Part shown: one piece after another, positions 41,673 to 44,422 of the stretch | Position numbering within the stretch: the stretch's first letter is position 1 | Layout of the letters: each line of letters opens with the position of its first letter | NCBI GenBank assembly: GCA_964546145.1 | Contig: CAZJIU010000009.1 | Span: 1-44,422 of the forward strand | Reading direction: 5' to 3' | DNA from: CAZAKO01 sp964546145 | GTDB lineage: Bacteria > Fidelibacterota > UBA2242 | Length of the DNA: 44,422 bases | Position numbers and translations under genes: made by a program | The notes under the pieces: generated by a model | The model's database searches: none | What the model saw: only the letters and a program-made list of their open reading frames with translations | What the model was told of the DNA's origin: nothing

Positions 41673-41772
41673 NNNNNNNNNNNNNNNNNNNNNNNNNNNN
41701 NNNNNNNNNNNNNNNNNNNNNNNNNNNNNNNNNNNNNNNNNNNNNNNNNNNNNNNNNNNNNNNNNNNNNNNN
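41673..41772. other. Scaffold gap (100 N)
   Basis: One hundred unknown bases separate pyrF from pyrE sequence. The fact that the frame is preserved across the run of N is not evidence for a fusion, as the gap length is conventional. Confidence 0.99.
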
Positions 41773-42036
41773 GAGAAGGGTGAGCGGGTACTTTTGGTAG
41801 ATGATGTAATTACGACCGGCGGTTCGCTTTTTGAATTGATTGATCTGGTCATCAAGAGTGAAGGTGTAATTATGGGGATTGGAGCGCTGATAGACCGCAG
41901 CGGTGGCAAGATTGATTTTGGATTACCTTTTTTCAGCTTAGTGAGTCTGGAGATTCCCTCTTACGAACCGGCGGAATGTCCCCAGTGTGCTGCCAATATT
42001 CCGCTAACCTCCCGGGGGAGAACCGGTAAATCATGA
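41773..42036 (+). CDS. pyrE: Orotate phosphoribosyltransferase, C-terminal part
   Basis: Eighty-seven residues after the gap contain the PRPP-binding motif RVLLVDDVITTGGSLFELID and the ending ECPQCAANIPLTSRG, typical for PyrE C-termini. Whether it is a separate gene or the second half of a pyrF-pyrE fusion cannot be told across the gap. The stop overlaps the next ATG by four bases. Confidence 0.9.
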   Translation, partial: EKGERVLLVDDVITTGGSLFELIDLVIKSEGVIMGIGALIDRSGGKIDFGLPFFSLVSLEIPSYEPAECPQCAANIPLTSRGRTGKS

Positions 42037-42806
42037 TCTTCTGCAGTTTGGGCAGCGGCAGTAAGGGCAATTGTACTTTTGTTAAAGATAGCGGACCGGC
42101 GCTCCTGATTGACCAGGGATTCAGTTTGAAGAGTCTCAGCCAGCGCATGGCTTTAGTCGGTCTTGAGCCACGCCAGGTCGGTGCAATCATCTTGACTCAC
42201 GAACATAATGATCACCTGAGAGGAATCGGCTCCTTTGCCCGACGTTTTAAGGTGCCGGTTTATCTTACCACTTTGACTTATCGTTCGATTCCGGCGGATT
42301 TTCTGCGTCATGCTGAGATTCGTTTGTATACCGTTGGAGACGAACTGCAAATTCACGATCTTAGAGTTAAAACTTTTCATATTCCTCACGATGCTGCCGA
42401 TCCGATAGCCGTGGTGATTACGGGAAACAGGCACCGGATCGGAATAATTACTGATATTGGTAATGGTGCTCAATATCTGCGGGAATACCTGACCAATCTG
42501 GATCTGCTCTTTCTGGAATCCAACCATGATGTTACGATGTTGGACAACGGTCCGTACCCATTATGGCTGATTAAGCGGATCAAGAGCCGGGTTGGGCATC
42601 TCTCGAACGAGCAGGCAATCACTCTCTTTCGCAAGCTGGCGCTGGATGGCAGACTCCGGCATTTAATTTTGGGCCATTTAAGCGAGCAGAATAATACCCC
42701 GGAAATTGTCGGGCGATCATTTCAGGAAGTAATCCAGCAAATCACACCGGCAATCCAATTAAATATCGCCAATCAGCACGTACCAGGACCATTAATTGAA
42801 TTATAG
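42033..42806 (+). CDS. WalJ/YycJ-like metallo-beta-lactamase fold hydrolase
   Basis: A 257-residue protein starting with CSLGSGSKGNCTFVKDSGPA, the usual YycJ/WalJ opening. Metal motifs are ILTHEHNDHLRGIG (about 52-65), FLESNHDVTML and ILGHLSEQNN. WalJ-type enzymes act on nucleic acids or in cell-wall regulation in other bacteria. The role here is unknown. Coupled to pyrE by a four-base overlap. Confidence 0.92.
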   Translation: MIFCSLGSGSKGNCTFVKDSGPALLIDQGFSLKSLSQRMALVGLEPRQVGAIILTHEHNDHLRGIGSFARRFKVPVYLTTLTYRSIPADFLRHAEIRLYTVGDELQIHDLRVKTFHIPHDAADPIAVVITGNRHRIGIITDIGNGAQYLREYLTNLDLLFLESNHDVTMLDNGPYPLWLIKRIKSRVGHLSNEQAITLFRKLALDGRLRHLILGHLSEQNNTPEIVGRSFQEVIQQITPAIQLNIANQHVPGPLIEL

Positions 42807-42888
42807 CGGATACATGCGAGTCATAATTTTTTTATTGATTATTTGCAGCTGGCTGAACAGTTTGAAATAAGTTAAATCTGAAGTGATA

Positions 42889-43794
42889 ATGAAAAAGAAA
42901 ATCGGTCTGGCTTTAGGTGGTGGTGGAGCAAGGGGTTTAGCCCATATCGGGGTATTGAAAGTATTGGAAGACGAGCAAATCCCAATTGACCTGATTGTTG
43001 GCACTTCGATGGGTTCAATCATTGGTGCGATGTATGCTCAGAATCCCGATATTAAGCAATTGACGGAGCGTCTGGAATCTTTTTTTACCAGACAGGATTA
43101 TGAGTCACTGGGACTGAGGTTTATCATTCCTAAAAATGATCAGAATCCCTCATTCCTTACTCAACTTGTCCAAACTGTGGCAAATCGGATTGTAGTGAAT
43201 ATTGCCCAATCGCGAGCCGGCATTATCAAAACTGAACGGCTATCCGAGGCAATTGCCAAATTAATTGATGACGGCAAGATTGAGGATACCAAGATTAAAT
43301 TTGCCTGTGCTGCCACGGATCTTAATTCCGGTCAGACGGTCCTTTTTGAAAAAGGTGATATTCGCAGGGCGGTTACGATTAGTTCCAGTATTCCGGGTTT
43401 TATTAAACCTCACAAAACCAATGGGCAGCTGCTGTCAGATGGCGGCATTACCGCACCGGTTCCGATAGCCGAAGCGCGTCAAATGGGAGCGGATATTGTA
43501 ATAGGTGTAAGTGTCGATCCACAGCAGATTAGTTCCCTTGAAGATCCGCATGTGATTGGTATAATTTCGCGAGCCGATATGATTCGCGGCAGACTGCTGT
43601 CAAGAATTTTAATGAAAAGCGCCGATATTCAATTGATTCCTGCGCTTGGTGAGGTGCATTGGAGTGAATTGCTGCGTTATAAAGAGTTTATCGCCGCGGG
43701 CGAGCAGGAAGCCCGGAATAAAATTTCCTTGATTCGCTCATTAGTATTTAAAAAACAATCATTCTTTCAGCGCCTTTTTCGTCGAAAATTGTGA
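42889..43794 (+). CDS. Patatin-like phospholipase (RssA-like)
   Basis: A 301-residue protein with the patatin motifs GLALGGGGARGLAHIGVL (oxyanion hole), VGTSMGSIIG (nucleophile Ser) and LSDGGITAPVP (catalytic Asp). The C-terminal region is helical with a basic end (SFFQRLFRRKL). The GTG at 42883 and the ATG at 42889 are both possible. I prefer the ATG. The DsbD gene follows after 4 bases. Confidence 0.92.
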   Translation: MKKKIGLALGGGGARGLAHIGVLKVLEDEQIPIDLIVGTSMGSIIGAMYAQNPDIKQLTERLESFFTRQDYESLGLRFIIPKNDQNPSFLTQLVQTVANRIVVNIAQSRAGIIKTERLSEAIAKLIDDGKIEDTKIKFACAATDLNSGQTVLFEKGDIRRAVTISSSIPGFIKPHKTNGQLLSDGGITAPVPIAEARQMGADIVIGVSVDPQQISSLEDPHVIGIISRADMIRGRLLSRILMKSADIQLIPALGEVHWSELLRYKEFIAAGEQEARNKISLIRSLVFKKQSFFQRLFRRKL

Positions 43795-43798
43795 AATC

Positions 43799-44422
43799 AT
43801 GAATAGTAAAAGGCTTTGTCAGATTTTCATTTTCTTGGGCTTGATCGGGCAGCTCTTCGGGCAGCCAATCAACCAAATTTTGGCAATGAAGCCCTATCTC
43901 TCTACCAATGGCGTCCATCCGGGCGGCGCATTCCAATTGGCTGTAGTAGTGTCTCTGGACGATCCCTGGCATATCAATTCAGCGACGCCTACCGATAAAT
44001 TTGTAATTGTAACCCGGTTAAATATCAAAGAATCAAGTCAATATAAAATCACTGATATTCACTATCCGCCACATTTGCTGAAGACCTTTTCCTATACTGA
44101 CCAGCCTTTGGCGGTCTATGCCGGAGAAATTGCGATTATTGTATCCGGTAAATTGACAAAATATGTGCAAGAGTCAGTACTTATTTCCGGTAATCTATAT
44201 TATCAGGGGTGTAATGATCAGATGTGTCTCCCGCCTCAGGAAACTGCTTTTGAATTAACGATTCCGATCCTGGGTGATACCGAACCGGTAGAATTTCGCA
44301 ACGAGGTTTATTTTAAGGATGTTGATTTTACAGGCGAGCAGGCTACGGGTACGTTTGATGTCAAGAGCTCTTTTAGCCACAAGGGCGTACTGATTACTCT
44401 TTTATTAATTTTCCTGGGCGGA
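43799..44422 (+). CDS. dsbD: Thiol:disulfide interchange protein DsbD, N-terminal part (cut by window end)
   Basis: From the ATG at 43799 the frame stays open to the window end (208 residues). It shows a signal peptide (LCQIFIFLGLIGQLFGQ), then the DsbD alpha-domain with VSLDDPWHINSATPTDKF, and the paired-Cys motif YYQGCNDQMCLPP. A first transmembrane helix begins near KGVLITLLLIFLGG. DsbD carries electrons from cytoplasmic thioredoxin to the periplasm. The transmembrane and C-terminal thioredoxin parts are outside the window. Confidence 0.88.
   Translation, partial: MNSKRLCQIFIFLGLIGQLFGQPINQILAMKPYLSTNGVHPGGAFQLAVVVSLDDPWHINSATPTDKFVIVTRLNIKESSQYKITDIHYPPHLLKTFSYTDQPLAVYAGEIAIIVSGKLTKYVQESVLISGNLYYQGCNDQMCLPPQETAFELTIPILGDTEPVEFRNEVYFKDVDFTGEQATGTFDVKSSFSHKGVLITLLLIFLGG

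Noticed and set aside
42814..42870. An 18-residue ORF (MRVIIFLLIICSWLNSLK) between the WalJ-like and patatin genes
   Set aside because: It looks like a short signal-peptide segment but has no ribosome-binding site and no family support. It may be chance or a gene remnant.
1..44422. Nitrogenase or nitrogen-fixation locus
   Set aside because: NifX-fold proteins are present but no nifHDK, nifE/N or nifB gene is visible. The domain also occurs in orange-protein and other metal loci.
1..44422. tRNA, rRNA, CRISPR, transposase or integrase
   Set aside because: None were found by eye. The 27-bp repeats at 30033-30761 encode protein and lack unique spacers, so they are not a CRISPR array.

Overview
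The window (44.4 kb, two 100-N scaffold gaps) looks like a metagenome-derived piece of an anaerobic or facultative, Gram-negative-type bacterium. Support for this: a Rex redox repressor, many 4Fe-4S proteins, a Mbh/Mrp-type Na+/H+ antiporter module, a secreted peptidase with a probable outer-membrane barrel, a PEGA protein with a barrel-like C-terminus, and a DsbD N-terminus. The gene set would suit an FCB-type lineage, but that placement is a guess. No rRNA, tRNA, CRISPR array, insertion sequence or phage gene was seen.

Region 1 (1-4321, minus strand): mnhE-F-G-(DUF4040)-(MbhE/MnhB fusion)-C-D, with mnhD cut by the window edge. rex lies upstream. A perfect Rex-type palindrome covers the rex promoter and a near-perfect one lies just upstream of mnhE, so the antiporter is probably under NADH/NAD+ control.

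Region 2 (4360-23835, plus strand): about 28 co-directional genes. The run opens with a DUF134 regulator whose promoter carries two palindromes. It continues with Gly/Arg-rich small proteins, two NifX/orange-protein-fold proteins, a COG0731 radical SAM protein, two COG1237 metallo-beta-lactamases, three methyltransferases, two FmdB zinc ribbons, two ferredoxins, DUF1684, Lgt, an MFS permease, an Mrp Fe-S carrier, a membrane protein, a YggS-like PLP protein, an HD protein, a family-4 uracil-DNA glycosylase with a Cys-rich extension, and a giant tandem MinD-ferredoxin ATPase. After a gap come panD, a DUF89 phosphatase and peptide deformylase. The run ends with an internally deleted MinD pseudogene. 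The core (DUF134, NifX, MinD/ferredoxin ATPases, Mrp) resembles the orange-protein-type Fe-S/metal loci of sulfate reducers, here much enlarged.

Region 3 (23883-41114, minus strand): a radical SAM/SPASM-like protein, a CDF-family transporter with a degenerate metal site, a PrsW-type protease and a large HELVH peptidase/propeller/barrel protein form one group. Upstream is a membrane-anchored protein made of about 27 SKDFQ nonapeptide repeats. Then come an ABC ATPase, a single 939-residue polypeptide fusing an ABC permease to two periplasmic binding domains, and a STAS-domain protein preceded by a leader with competing inverted repeats. Further on are a frameshifted CsgG-like/PEGA/barrel gene, manA, a GNAT acetyltransferase, a HAD hydrolase and a Mut7-C RNase-like protein.

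Region 4 (41218-44422, plus strand): pyrF, a gap, the end of pyrE, a WalJ-like metallo-beta-lactamase, a patatin-like phospholipase, and a DsbD N-terminus cut by the window end.

The most unusual items are the SKDFQ-repeat protein, the permease-2x binding-protein fusion with its STAS partner, the enlarged DUF134/NifX/MinD locus with its promoter palindromes, and the Rex circuit.
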